NCBI GenBank assembly: GCA_040757085.1
Contig: JBFLXJ010000017.1
Coordinates: 217,095 to 281,094 of the forward strand
Source of the DNA: Bacillota bacterium
Lineage (GTDB): Bacteria; Bacillota; Sulfobacillia; JACIYH01
Direction of reading: 5' to 3'
Length of the DNA: 64,000 bases
Shown here: positions 51,579 through 60,967 of the stretch, piece by piece
How positions within the stretch are numbered: position 1 is the stretch's first letter
Layout of the letters: each line of letters opens with the position of its first letter
Program-made: the position numbers and the translations under genes
Notes under the pieces: model-generated
The model's database searches: none
Seen by the model: only the letters and a program-made list of their open reading frames with translations
What the model was told of the DNA's origin: nothing

Positions 51579-53498
51579 ATGCGGGACATACTGGGAGACA
51601 TCCTGTATGTGGATTTGACGGAGCGGCGCAGCTGGCGGGAGCCCGTCACTCCCCAGCGGGTGCTCGATTTCCTGGGTGGGCGGGGGATCAACGCCAGCCT
51701 GTTGTGGGAGCTGCTGGAGCCCGGCACTGACCCCCTGGGGCCCGCCAATCCCCTCATCTTCGGGACCGGGCTGGTCACCGGTACAGAAGCACCCAGCTCG
51801 GGCCGGACGACGGTGGCCTGCCGGAGCCCGGCGACCGGCTGGTACTTGAAGACCAGCGGTGGCGGTCACTGGGGGGCCGAGTTGAAGTATTCAGGGTACG
51901 GCTACCTGGTGGTACTGGGCAGGGCGGAGGAGCCGGTTTACCTGTGGATCGACGATGGCCGGGTGGAAATCCGCGATGCCAGGCAGGTTTGGGGTAAGGA
52001 CGTGCGGGAAACCGACCGGGCCATCAAGGCAGAGGTGGGGGACGAGGACATCCAGGTGGCCGCCATCGGGCCGGGCGGCGAACGCCTGGTGAGATTCGCC
52101 GGCATCATGTTCTCCGTGTACAACGCCGCCGCCCGGGGCGGGGCGGGAGCGGTCATGGGCTCCAAGAATCTGAAGGCGGTTGCCGTGCGCGGTCGAGGGG
52201 GAGTGCGTCCGGCGCAGCCGGCACGTTTCCACGAGCTCGCGCGCGCCTGCCATGAATCCCTCAGCGCGGATTCAGGCTTCGCCGGTCTGGGCAAGTACGG
52301 TACCTCGGGCAGCCTCAATGCCATCAACGAAGTGCGTGCCCTGGCCTCGTACAACTTCCGGCGCGGACACCTGGAAGACGTGTATCCCATCACGGGTCAG
52401 TACCTGGCCGAAGCGGGCTATCTCAGGCGGAGGGCGGCGTGCTTTGGCTGCATAATAGGTTGCCACCGTTACACTGAGATCAGCCGCGGCCGCTACGCCG
52501 GCACCTACACCGGAGGCCCGGAGTACGAAACCTTCTGCGCCCTGGGCTCGGGGTGCGGGCTGCTCGACACCGAGGCGGTGATCAAGGCCAACGAGCTGTG
52601 CAACCTGTACGGCCTCGACACCATTTCTTGCGGTTCGGTCATCCAGTGGGCTATGGAGTGCTACGAGAAGGGGCTCCTTTCGTCCGGGGACCTGGACGGC
52701 CTCGACCTGCACTGGGGTAACGGCGAGGCCGTGGTGGAAATGGTGCGCCGTATCGCGTGGCGCGAGGGGTTCGGTGACGTGCTGGCGGATGGGGTCAGGG
52801 CGGCAGCGGAGAAGGTGGGAGGCGACTCCTACAAGTGGGCCGTGCAGGCCAAAGGCCTCGAGCAGTCCCGGGTGGACACCAGGTCGGCGAAGTCGTACGC
52901 GCTTGCCTTCGCCGTCAACCCCCGGGGGCCAGATCACCTGCACACGGAGACTTTCGCTGAGTTCGGCCTCAGCCCGGAGGGGCGGGCTCTCATTGCCCGC
53001 ATCACCGGGGACGAGAAGTACGCCAACTCGTACCTGGGGGAGAAGCGGGCCGAGATCGTCCGCTGGCACGAGGACTGCTATGCCGCCACCGATGCTCTCG
53101 GGTTCTGTGCCTTCACCAGCACGGCCCTGTATGGTGTAACCCCGCAGCTCATGGCCCAGGTATTCGCAGCGGCCACCGGCTACGAGATGAGCGAGGAGAG
53201 TCTGATGGAGGCAGGGCGCCGCATAGTGACTCTGGAGAAGTGCATCAACGTGCGGGAAGGCGCCACACGGGAGCACGACGTCCTGCCCTGGAGGATGATG
53301 CATGAGCGTTCTCCCGACCGATCCGACCCCGATGCCATCAATTCACCCGAGGAACTGGCCCGCATGCTGGACGAGTACTACACCCTGCACGGCTGGGACC
53401 TCGAGACCAGCTGGCCTCTGGAGAGCACGCTCAGGAAACTGCGGCTGGGCACGGTCGCGGATGAACTGGCCGCCATCGGCCGATTGGTGGCCCGTTAG
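51579..53498 (+). CDS. Tungsten aldehyde:ferredoxin oxidoreductase family enzyme (second copy)
   Basis: The protein has 639 residues from ATG 51579 (GAAAGGGGG upstream). The N-terminal FLGGRGINASLLWELL, the RGGAGAVMGSKNLKAVAV pterin-binding segment and the cluster ligands Cys288-291-295 (CFGCIIGC) and Cys510 (LGFCAF) are all present; the first three match the Pyrococcus AOR spacing. With the two ferredoxins and the FAD subunit it forms a likely multi-subunit AOR. DUF917 and MoaD-like genes follow at once. Confidence 0.92.
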   Translation: MRDILGDILYVDLTERRSWREPVTPQRVLDFLGGRGINASLLWELLEPGTDPLGPANPLIFGTGLVTGTEAPSSGRTTVACRSPATGWYLKTSGGGHWGAELKYSGYGYLVVLGRAEEPVYLWIDDGRVEIRDARQVWGKDVRETDRAIKAEVGDEDIQVAAIGPGGERLVRFAGIMFSVYNAAARGGAGAVMGSKNLKAVAVRGRGGVRPAQPARFHELARACHESLSADSGFAGLGKYGTSGSLNAINEVRALASYNFRRGHLEDVYPITGQYLAEAGYLRRRAACFGCIIGCHRYTEISRGRYAGTYTGGPEYETFCALGSGCGLLDTEAVIKANELCNLYGLDTISCGSVIQWAMECYEKGLLSSGDLDGLDLHWGNGEAVVEMVRRIAWREGFGDVLADGVRAAAEKVGGDSYKWAVQAKGLEQSRVDTRSAKSYALAFAVNPRGPDHLHTETFAEFGLSPEGRALIARITGDEKYANSYLGEKRAEIVRWHEDCYAATDALGFCAFTSTALYGVTPQLMAQVFAAATGYEMSEESLMEAGRRIVTLEKCINVREGATREHDVLPWRMMHERSPDRSDPDAINSPEELARMLDEYYTLHGWDLETSWPLESTLRKLRLGTVADELAAIGRLVAR

Positions 53499-53553
53499 AC
53501 TGGGGTAGGCGTGTCAAGTGGTACGGATGTACGAGTTGAGCGGGGGTGGTGGA

Positions 53554-54732
53554 GTGTCGGTCTGGCACATTACCGCTGAAGACGTGGACGCGCTGTTGGA
53601 AGGCCTGGCCCTGTTTGGCACCGGCGGTGGGGGAAGCCCGGCCTGGGGACGGGCGATTATGGAACGGGACCTGGCCCGGGGTCGGCAGTACACCCTCATT
53701 CCGCCGGATGAGGTCCCGGATGAGGCGCTGGTGGTGAGCGGTGGTTACATGGGCTCGGTGAAGGTCCTGGACGCCATGGGCTTTGACGAGGTGGCGGAAG
53801 GCTGGGAAGCCCGGTTCGAACTGCGAGAAGCCCTGCGGGTGATGGAGGAGATCCTGGGCCGGCGGGTGGACTACGTGGTGCCCTTCGAACTGGGAGGCCT
53901 GAACACGCCGGTGGTCCTGAGCCTGGGGGCGCGCGCGGGGATACCCGTGGTGGACGGTGACGCCCTGGGTCGGGCGGCGCCGGAAACCCAGATGACGAGC
54001 TTCATCGGGCACGGCATCAGCCTTACCCCCATGCCCCTGGTGGATCGAGCCGGTAACACCGTGGTCGTGAAGGAAGCGGTTGACCCCGTCTACCCCGATG
54101 TGCTGGGAAGATGGGTCATCACCCAGGGCGGGGGAACCGGTGCCAACAATCACTATCCCATGTCAGGTCGGCAACTGAAGGCGGCGGTCATTCCCGGGAC
54201 CATCTCTATGGCCCTGAACGCAGGGAGGGTCGTAAGGCGGGCACGTGAGCAGGGCCGGGACCCGGTGGCTGCCTTTGCCCGGTTCGCGGGGGGCACTGTG
54301 CTCTTTAGGGGGATGGTGGCCGAGGTTGCTGGCGAGGATCGGTTCGGGCACTACCTTACCTCGGTGACGGTACGGGGCGTGGGAGAAGATACCGGCGCCA
54401 CCATGCGGCTGGTCATCAAGAACGAGACCATGGCTGCCTGGATCGACGACCAGCTGGCGGCGGTGTTGCCGGACCTCGTGTGCATGCTCGAACCCGAGAC
54501 CGGGCGGGGCATCATGAGCGTGGACCTGCGCGCCGGGCTCCCCATGGCGGCGGTGGCCATACCGTGCCATCCCAGGCTGCGGGCGGCCCTGGCCACCCCG
54601 CAGGGGGCGGCGGCTTTCTCCGGAGCCAGGTACGGTTGCCCGGACATCCGGTATCAGCCCCTTGAGGAATTGCTGGCCCGACTGGGGAAGCCTTTGCCCG
54701 GCACGGCCGGATCGGGCCGGGAGGAGGGATAG
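53554..54732 (+). CDS. DUF917-family protein (first of a pair)
   Basis: The protein is about 392 residues from GTG 53554; GTG 53518 is an alternative. The N-terminus has LALFGTGGGGSPAWG, the Gly-rich DUF917 signature, then VPFELGGLNTPVVLSLGARAGIPVVDGDALGRAAPE, and the C-terminal domain has PDLVCMLEPETGRG. The family was renamed for thiohydantoin desulfurase activity in some members; others sit in hydantoin or amino-acid gene sets. Its substrate is therefore likely a cyclic amide, but not proven. Confidence 0.85.
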   Translation: MSVWHITAEDVDALLEGLALFGTGGGGSPAWGRAIMERDLARGRQYTLIPPDEVPDEALVVSGGYMGSVKVLDAMGFDEVAEGWEARFELREALRVMEEILGRRVDYVVPFELGGLNTPVVLSLGARAGIPVVDGDALGRAAPETQMTSFIGHGISLTPMPLVDRAGNTVVVKEAVDPVYPDVLGRWVITQGGGTGANNHYPMSGRQLKAAVIPGTISMALNAGRVVRRAREQGRDPVAAFARFAGGTVLFRGMVAEVAGEDRFGHYLTSVTVRGVGEDTGATMRLVIKNETMAAWIDDQLAAVLPDLVCMLEPETGRGIMSVDLRAGLPMAAVAIPCHPRLRAALATPQGAAAFSGARYGCPDIRYQPLEELLARLGKPLPGTAGSGREEG

Positions 54733-54734
54733 GC

Positions 54735-55877
54735 GTGTCCCATGCCGCGATCCGGACCCGGCAGGATGCCGAAGACCTGGTACGCGGGTGTACCCTGCTG
54801 GGGACGGGGGGAGGAGGCGGACCGCAACGGGGGCTGGAGCTCCTGGTGGGAGCAGTGAGCCGGGCCGGCGCTGTCTCATGGGTGGACCCGGTGGTCATCC
54901 CCGATGATGCCTGGACCGTGTGCTTGTTTTACATGGGTTCCATTGCGCCCCCGGGCGAGGATGTGCCCCGGCGTCTCAAGGAGCTCAACATGGAGGTACG
55001 GGTGGAGAAGGAGCTGTGCCGGGCCTTCGCGGAGCTGGCTGCCTACGCCGGTGTGAGGCCCCAATACGTGGTGGCAGCCGAAATGGGGGGCCTGAACACA
55101 GCCGCTCCCATCGACGCCGCCGTGGAGCTGGGACTGCAGGTGGTGAACGGCGACTACGGCGGTCGCGCCATTCCCGAGATCACCCAGTCGTGCGTGGCCG
55201 TAACGGGACACGAGGTATGCCCCCTGGCCTTCTGTGACTACGCGGGCAGTGTCACCATCGTGAAGTCCGCTCCTTCGTACAAGATGGTGGAGCGCATCGG
55301 CAAACTGGTCAGCGCTGCCTCCTTTGGGCTGGTGGGGTCGGCCGGCTTCCTGCTCCGGGGGCGCGACATGAAACAGGCCGTGATCCCGGGAACCCTGCAG
55401 TTGGCGCTTGAGTTGGGGTGGACCATGCGCCAGGCCCGGGAACGGGGGCAGGACCCGGCCGCGGCCGCTGCTGGGTTCCTGGACGGCTGGTTGCTGTTCC
55501 GGGGTCGGGTCGCCCAAAAAGAGTGGGAGAACCGGGAAGGGTACATGTACGGCTGGTATCGTTTGGCCGGGAGTGGCGAATTCACGGGCCGGACGCTGAA
55601 GGTGTGGTTCAAGAACGAGAACCAGGTCACCTGGCTGGACGATGAACCTTACGTCACCAGCCCCGACCTGATTTGCTCCGTGCTGGAGCCCGAGGGAGAG
55701 CCCATCACCAACTCCGAGATCGCGGTCGGGCAGGAACTGGCCATCGTGGGAGCGCGAAGCCACCCCCGTTACCGATCGCCGGAGGGGCTGGCGGTTTTGG
55801 CGCCGCAACACTTCGGATTCGAGCTGCCATACGTGCCCATCGAAGAAGTGGTGGGTAGGCCCGGGTGGTCGACGTGA
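54735..55877 (+). CDS. DUF917-family protein (second of a pair)
   Basis: The protein has 380 residues from GTG 54735, two bases after the first copy ends. It keeps the same landmarks (TLLGTGGGGGPQRG, AEMGGLNTAAPIDAAVELGLQVVNGDYGGRAIPE, SPDLICSVLEPEGEP) but is otherwise clearly diverged. DUF917 proteins are often found in tandem pairs, which suggests a heteromeric enzyme. Its end overlaps the MoaD-like gene by 13 bases. Confidence 0.85.
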   Translation: MSHAAIRTRQDAEDLVRGCTLLGTGGGGGPQRGLELLVGAVSRAGAVSWVDPVVIPDDAWTVCLFYMGSIAPPGEDVPRRLKELNMEVRVEKELCRAFAELAAYAGVRPQYVVAAEMGGLNTAAPIDAAVELGLQVVNGDYGGRAIPEITQSCVAVTGHEVCPLAFCDYAGSVTIVKSAPSYKMVERIGKLVSAASFGLVGSAGFLLRGRDMKQAVIPGTLQLALELGWTMRQARERGQDPAAAAAGFLDGWLLFRGRVAQKEWENREGYMYGWYRLAGSGEFTGRTLKVWFKNENQVTWLDDEPYVTSPDLICSVLEPEGEPITNSEIAVGQELAIVGARSHPRYRSPEGLAVLAPQHFGFELPYVPIEEVVGRPGWST

Positions 55878-56131
55878 TCACCGTAACGGTGAGGACCGGG
55901 GGTGGCATCGGCGGCCAGATGAGAGTGCAGCCCACCAGGATGCAGGTGGTGGAGGGAACCACCGTGGCCGGCCTCCTCGATCAGTTGAAGGAGGCCACGG
56001 GCCAGGACCTGACCCGCCCCTACATCCTGGTGGCTGTGAACGGGCGGCGCGTGAGTGAGGAGGAAAGCCGCACCTGGACTCTGAAGGACGGGGACGTGGT
56101 CTCCGTGGTGGCCGCCACCGCCGGTGGCTAG
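55865..56131 (+). CDS. MoaD/ThiS-family sulfur carrier (stand-alone)
   Basis: The protein has 88 residues from GTG 55865. Ubiquitin-like fold with the free C-terminal GG (VVAATAGG) needed for thiocarboxylation, VVEGTTVAGLLDQLKEATG in the first helix and LKDGDVVSVV before the tail. MoaD-like carriers deliver sulfur for molybdopterin/tungstopterin. AOR operons commonly carry a dedicated copy, so this one likely serves AOR cofactor assembly. Confidence 0.88.
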   Translation: MVDVITVTVRTGGGIGGQMRVQPTRMQVVEGTTVAGLLDQLKEATGQDLTRPYILVAVNGRRVSEEESRTWTLKDGDVVSVVAATAGG

Positions 56132-56208
56132 CTGCGTGGCGAATGGAAGGACCGCCAAGGGAGAACGGATGCAGCTCAAGCCTTGGCGTGGTGCAGGGAG
56201 GGAAGTCG

Positions 56209-57183
56209 TTGCCAGCTTATGACGTGGTGACGTGCGGGGAACCCATGGTGCTGTTCAGCGCGGGTAGTGCCGGCCCGCTGCGTCACGTGAGTTCGTTCAG
56301 GAAATACGCGGCCGGGGCGGAGCTCAATTTCAGTGTGGGATTGGCTCGCTTGGGCCTCCGGCCCGGATACATCACCCGGGTGGGGGACGACGAGTTCGGC
56401 CACTACATCCTGGCCTGCATGCGCATGGAGGGCCTTGATACCTCGCTGGTCAACGTCGATCCGGAGCGTCCCACGGGGGTGTACTTCAAAGAATACCGCG
56501 GCCTGGGGGACCCGCGTGTTTACTACTACCGTCGGGGTAGCGCGGCCAGTGCCCTCAGCCCGGAGGACGTGGATCCCGCCTGCTTAGAGGGAGCGAGGCT
56601 GGTTCACCTCACGGGTATCACCCCCGTCCTCAGTCCGCTGTGCCGGGATACGGCCATGTACCTGGTTGATCTGGCCAGGAGCCGGGGGGTGCCGCTGTCC
56701 TTCGACCCCAACGTGCGGCTCCGGTTGATTGAAAAACAGCGGGTCCGGGAGGTCATGATGCCCTTTGTGGCTGCGGCGGAACTGCTGCTCCTTAACGAGA
56801 CCGAACTGGAATTACTTTTCGGCACCAGGGATGCGGTGACCGCCTCCCGGGAGGTCTTGGGTATGGGGCCGCAGGTGCTGGTGGTAAAGAGGGGCGCGCG
56901 GGGGGCGGTGGCCGTCAGCGCCCGGACGGGCCAGACGGTCGCAGCCGAGGCATTTTGCCCCTCCCGCTTCGTGGACCCCGTGGGTGCAGGGGATGGCTTC
57001 GACGCCGGTTTCGTGTTCGGGTACCTCAACGGCTGGGCCCTGGAGGACTGCTTACGCCTGGCCAACTACGTGGGGGCATGCGCCACCACGGTGATGGGGG
57101 ATTACGAAGGGTACCCCTTCTTGCGGGAAGTCGAAGCCAGCGGTCTATTGCCCCGGGGCCGGGTGGTCTCGACGGGCAGTTAG
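56209..57183 (+). CDS. PfkB-family sugar kinase, probably 2-keto-3-deoxygluconate kinase
   Basis: The protein has 324 residues from TTG 56209 with CAGGGAGGGAAG upstream. Ribokinase-fold features: VVTCGEPMVLFS, KYAAGAELNFSVGLARLGL, FDPNVRLRLI, LNETELELLFG and the ATP/catalytic FVDPVGAGDGFDAGFV. FDPNVR and the start strongly suggest KDG kinase. It would phosphorylate KDG for the KDPG-type aldolase encoded at 48737, joining both into an Entner-Doudoroff-like branch. Confidence 0.88.
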   Translation: MPAYDVVTCGEPMVLFSAGSAGPLRHVSSFRKYAAGAELNFSVGLARLGLRPGYITRVGDDEFGHYILACMRMEGLDTSLVNVDPERPTGVYFKEYRGLGDPRVYYYRRGSAASALSPEDVDPACLEGARLVHLTGITPVLSPLCRDTAMYLVDLARSRGVPLSFDPNVRLRLIEKQRVREVMMPFVAAAELLLLNETELELLFGTRDAVTASREVLGMGPQVLVVKRGARGAVAVSARTGQTVAAEAFCPSRFVDPVGAGDGFDAGFVFGYLNGWALEDCLRLANYVGACATTVMGDYEGYPFLREVEASGLLPRGRVVSTGS

Positions 57184-57207
57184 GTGGTAGGGACAGGGGG
57201 AAGAGAG

Positions 57208-58347
57208 ATGCCTTCGTTGTCGGAACTGGTGGTCGGCCTCAGACAATCCGGCATCAGGGAGATCATGAACCTGGCCATCGGGATGCCCGACGTGATACGG
57301 CTGGAGGTGGGGGAGCCGCTCTTTCCCACACCGCCCCACGTCGTGGAGGCGGCCAGCCGTGCTGCCCGAGAGGGTTACACGAAGTACACGGCCAATGCCG
57401 GACTGCTCACCCTGCGGGAGTTGATAGCCCGACGCCTGAACGAGGACTACGGTCTGGCCGTGACGGCCGACCATGTGGCGGTCACGGTGGGAGGGGTGGG
57501 TGCCGTATCGACGGCCGTGCGCGCCGTGGTCGATCCGGGCGACGAGGTGCTCATACCCGATCCCGGGTGGCCCAACTACGAAATGATTGTCCGCTGTGCG
57601 GGGGCCCAGGCGCGGCGTTACCCGCTGCTGCCGGAGAACGGGTTCCTTCCTGACCCAGCCCTCATCGATCGGCTGATCGGCGAGCGCACCCGGGCCCTGA
57701 TCGTCAATTCGCCTTCCAACCCGCTGGGTACCGTCTTCGGGAAGGACCTGGTGCGCGAGCTGGTGGATCTGGCCCGGCGCCGGGACATCTTCCTGATATC
57801 GGACGAGGTGTACGAGAAGATCGTATTCGAGGGCAGGCACCACACCGCCCTGGCTTTCGATGGCGACGGCGTAGTCATCGCAGTGTTCAGCGCCTCCAAG
57901 ACGTACGCCATGACGGGATGGAGGCTCGGGTACGCCATTGCCTCTCCACCGGTCATAGCGCAAATGTCGAAGCTCCAGGAGGCGTACGTCTCCTGTGCGC
58001 CCAGCGTGTCCCAGAAGGCAGCCGAGGCTGCTCTTTCGGGCCCTCAGGACTGCGTGGAAGAGATGAGGCGCGCGTACCGGGAGAACCGGGACCTGGCGGT
58101 GGCCACGCTGGACGAGTACGGTATTCGCTACCAGCGTCCGGCGGGGGCGTTTTACCTGTGGGTACACGTCGGGTGCGAGGATTCCCATGCCTTCGCCCGG
58201 GAACTGCTCCAGGCCCATCGGGTAGCCGTGGCGCCCGGCACCACCTTCGGGCCGTCGGGCCGGGAATTCGTGCGGGTGTCGCTGGCGGCCCGAGCCGCTG
58301 ACATCCGGGAGGGACTGGTCCGGCTGGCACGGGTAGTGAAGGGATAG
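57208..58347 (+). CDS. Class I/II PLP aminotransferase
   Basis: The protein has 379 residues from ATG 57208 (GGGGGAAGAGAG upstream). Typical aspartate-aminotransferase fold: LEVGEPLFPTPPHVVEAASRA, YTKYTANAGLLTLRELIA, NSPSNPLGTVF, DEVYEKIVFEG and the PLP lysine in SASKTYAMTGWRLGYA (Lys231). The amino donor and acceptor are not determined. Presence with a second PLP enzyme and oxo-acid aldolases suggests interconversion of amino and oxo acids. Confidence 0.92.
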   Translation: MPSLSELVVGLRQSGIREIMNLAIGMPDVIRLEVGEPLFPTPPHVVEAASRAAREGYTKYTANAGLLTLRELIARRLNEDYGLAVTADHVAVTVGGVGAVSTAVRAVVDPGDEVLIPDPGWPNYEMIVRCAGAQARRYPLLPENGFLPDPALIDRLIGERTRALIVNSPSNPLGTVFGKDLVRELVDLARRRDIFLISDEVYEKIVFEGRHHTALAFDGDGVVIAVFSASKTYAMTGWRLGYAIASPPVIAQMSKLQEAYVSCAPSVSQKAAEAALSGPQDCVEEMRRAYRENRDLAVATLDEYGIRYQRPAGAFYLWVHVGCEDSHAFARELLQAHRVAVAPGTTFGPSGREFVRVSLAARAADIREGLVRLARVVKG

Positions 58348-58365
58348 TGGCCGGGTGACGACCGG

Positions 58366-58607
58366 TGTAGGGGGGCAGCGCGGGACATCGAGGCGCAAAA
58401 CGCCCTCTACCTTCCCCAGGCCAAGATATTCGCCCGCTGTTGCACACTGGGGCCTGCCCTGGTTCCCGCGTGGGAAGTTGACCTGTACGACCTGGAATTG
58501 CGCCGCCGCGTCATCAGGGAAGCCAGGGTGGTTTTCGAGGGGGCTACGTGGTGGAGATCGCGGCTCCCACCGTCGGGGTGCTCCGCAACCCCGTGATCCT
58601 CGTCTAG
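58366..58607 (+). pseudogene. Fumarylacetoacetate-hydrolase family pseudogene fragment
   Basis: One frame from about 58384 reads DIEAQNALYLPQAKIFARCC and TLGPALVPAWEV, clear FAH-family sequence (the usual form is RDIEGENPLYLPQAK). It then loses frame, and a shifted frame from about 58545 reads GGYVVEIAAPTVGVLRNPVILV and a stop, the normal FAH C-terminus. The N-terminal half and about 40 central residues are missing. The intact enzyme would have handled 2-keto-3-deoxy sugar acids or similar diketo acids, fitting its neighbours. Confidence 0.75.
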
Positions 58608-58619
58608 CACTCCGGGGAG

Positions 58620-59570
58620 GTGATCCGCCCTTTGGCTGCGCTGCAGGGTTTCTTCCCCATCCTCCCCACGGTTTTCCACGACGATGGCTCCGTGGACGAA
58701 GAAGGCGTCAGGGACGTGCTGGATTTCCTCGTGTGGGGAGGGGCTGACGGTGTCACCATCCTGGCGAATGCCAGCGAGGGCTTCGCTCTTTCCGATGAAG
58801 AGAAGGATAGGCTCACGCATGTCGTTATGGAGGGTGCGGCTGGGCGTCTCCCAGTGGTGGTGACCGTAAACCACTTCAGCACCTACGTGGCGGCGCGCCG
58901 GGCCACCCGGGCGGAGGCAGCCGGCGCCGCGGCCGTGATGGCACTTCCGCCGTTTTACGGCTGCCGGCCGGCAGACCTGCGCGCCGTTTATGAGTTCTAC
59001 TTGAGGTTGTCTGAGGCAGTGAGTATCCCGATCATAGTCCAGGATGACCCGCTTCTGACGGGAGTCAACATGACCCCCGAGTTCCTTGCCTCCTTGGTGG
59101 CAGAGGCTCCCAACATCCGCTACATCAAGCTGGAGGCACCCCAGTCTCCCTACAAGATGTGCAGGATCAGGGAGTGCGCCGGGGACACGGTGGGGATATT
59201 CGGGGGTATGGGAGGAATCGTCTTTCTCGAGGAACTCGAGCGGGGTGCCTGTGGGACGATGCCTTCTGCTGCTCTGCTCGAGCTGGGTACGGTGTACCAA
59301 ATGTGGGTGGCCGGCAGGCGGGAGGAGGCTCGCCGGTTGTACTATCGCAACTGTCTACCCTTCATTAACTTCGAGGTGCAGCTGGCCTTGCGCAACATCA
59401 CGAAGGAGGTACTCTGCATGGCAGGGATTATCCGATCCGCCCACGTGCGTCACCCCTGCCCCGCCAGCTTTGACGACGTCACCCGCGAACAGTTGCGCCA
59501 TTTGGTCGCCGAGCTGGACCTGCGCGTTTTTCAGTACCGCGACCACCGGGCGTGCCCGGGGGGCGCCTAG
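58620..59570 (+). CDS. DapA/NAL-family aldolase or dehydratase (stand-alone)
   Basis: The protein has 316 residues from GTG 58620 (CCGGGGAG upstream). DHDPS fold with FPILPTVFHDDGSVDEEGVRDVLDFL, ASEGFALSDEEKDRL and the Schiff-base lysine in RYIKLEAP (Lys170). The usual Tyr-Asn after the fifth strand is replaced (IIVQDDP instead of ILYNIP), so proton relay must differ and dihydrodipicolinate synthesis is unlikely. A KDG-type aldolase or keto-deoxy-acid dehydratase fits the gene neighbours better. Confidence 0.85.
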   Translation: MIRPLAALQGFFPILPTVFHDDGSVDEEGVRDVLDFLVWGGADGVTILANASEGFALSDEEKDRLTHVVMEGAAGRLPVVVTVNHFSTYVAARRATRAEAAGAAAVMALPPFYGCRPADLRAVYEFYLRLSEAVSIPIIVQDDPLLTGVNMTPEFLASLVAEAPNIRYIKLEAPQSPYKMCRIRECAGDTVGIFGGMGGIVFLEELERGACGTMPSAALLELGTVYQMWVAGRREEARRLYYRNCLPFINFEVQLALRNITKEVLCMAGIIRSAHVRHPCPASFDDVTREQLRHLVAELDLRVFQYRDHRACPGGA

Positions 59571-59611
59571 TACTGGTGTCGAGTTGAACCGACTGAGGAG
59601 GTGACCTGGCA

Positions 59612-60841
59612 GTGCTGAACATGAGCGCCGGCCAGACCATGATGTCCGCTTCCTGCCTGCGGCAGATGGCGGCGCAAATGGAGACCCCCATCTACTACCC
59701 CTGGTACTGGGATCTGGAACAAGAAGTGCGGGCCATGCTCAGAACCGTACTGGGGACGGAGGGAGACGTGCTGCTCCTGGCCGGCAGTGCCACTTTCGGG
59801 ATCGAGGCCGGTATCCGCAGTACCATCCGGCCGGGCGGAAAAGTGGTGGTGATCAACGGAGGGGTTTTCGGGCAGGTCCTCGTCGACATAGTACGGGCCG
59901 TGGGATGCGTGCCGGTTGAGGTGCCCGTACCGTACGGAACCGCCCCCGACATGGACAGGGTGGCCCGGGCCCTGGACCAGCAGGGAGTGGAGGCCCTGGC
60001 CGCGGTGCATGCGGAGACGAGTACGGGGACGGCGTTCCCCATCGATCGGCTGGGGGCACTGGCCCGGGAGAAAGGTGTCTTGTTCCTGGTGGATGCGGTG
60101 TCGTCGGTGGGCGGAATGGAGTTCCACATGGATGCCTGGGGGGTGGATCTGTGCTTCACCAGCCCGCAAAAGTGCCTGAGCGGGCCGCAGGGGATCGCCA
60201 TTGTGGCTGTCAGCGAGCGGGCCTGGCAGGCCGTGCGCCGGCGGGAGAGGCCGGTGGACTCCATCTGCCTCGACCTTGAGGTGTGGAAACGCTACCACGA
60301 CGAGAAGGTGGACGCCATGAACCGGGCCTGGCGCCAGGGGGCCCGAGAACCCAGGCCGCATGGCAGAGCCGCCCACGAGCCCTCGCCGTCCGGCCCCCTG
60401 GTGCGGGGCCTGCACGGGGCCCTCCTTGACCTGCTGAAGGAGGGCTTGCCCAGCGTTCTCGGCCGTCACCGGGTGTGCGCCCGAGCCGTGCGGGAGGCGG
60501 TCAGGGCGGTGGGCCTCCGCACGGTGGCGGCGGAAGAAGTGGCCGCCCCCGTGGTGACCGTCTTCTACCTCCCGGAAGGGGTTTACGAGAAGGATTTCCG
60601 GGCTGCCATGCTGAGCCGCTGGGGTATAGCCATCGGCAACGGCGAGATCGGTGACGACAATGTGCGCGTGGGGACCATGGGGACGGCAGCCCAGCCGCAG
60701 TATGTGTTGGCCACCGTGACAGCGCTGGAGGATACGCTGCGGCGCTTCGGCCACCGCTTCTCTGCCGGGGCGGGAGTGCAGGCCGCGCTCGACGTCCTGG
60801 CGGCAGAAGGGTCCGTGCGCTGGCACGGGTCAGCAGTTTGA
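59612..60841 (+). CDS. Class V aminotransferase (alanine-glyoxylate/serine-pyruvate type)
   Basis: The protein has 409 residues from GTG 59612 with GAGGAGGTGACC upstream. It has LLLAGSATFGIEAGIRSTIRPGGKV, HAETSTGTAFPI, VDAVSSVGGMEFHMDAWGVDLCFTSPQKCLSGPQG with the PLP lysine 187. An extra loop of about 30 residues (EPRPHGRAAHEPSPSG) lies in the middle. It probably removes the amino group from a small amino acid with glyoxylate or pyruvate. It ends the catabolic part of the element. Confidence 0.9.
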   Translation: MLNMSAGQTMMSASCLRQMAAQMETPIYYPWYWDLEQEVRAMLRTVLGTEGDVLLLAGSATFGIEAGIRSTIRPGGKVVVINGGVFGQVLVDIVRAVGCVPVEVPVPYGTAPDMDRVARALDQQGVEALAAVHAETSTGTAFPIDRLGALAREKGVLFLVDAVSSVGGMEFHMDAWGVDLCFTSPQKCLSGPQGIAIVAVSERAWQAVRRRERPVDSICLDLEVWKRYHDEKVDAMNRAWRQGAREPRPHGRAAHEPSPSGPLVRGLHGALLDLLKEGLPSVLGRHRVCARAVREAVRAVGLRTVAAEEVAAPVVTVFYLPEGVYEKDFRAAMLSRWGIAIGNGEIGDDNVRVGTMGTAAQPQYVLATVTALEDTLRRFGHRFSAGAGVQAALDVLAAEGSVRWHGSAV

Positions 60842-60967
60842 CGCGCTGCTCCGGGGTGGCCTCGCGGTGCCCGCGGTTTGGGGCCACACCGGCCCTGGTG
60901 TATACTGATGTAGGCTGCACATCCGCCGGGTGGAAGGAAGCTGGCGGCAACCTGGAGGTGGTACGGG

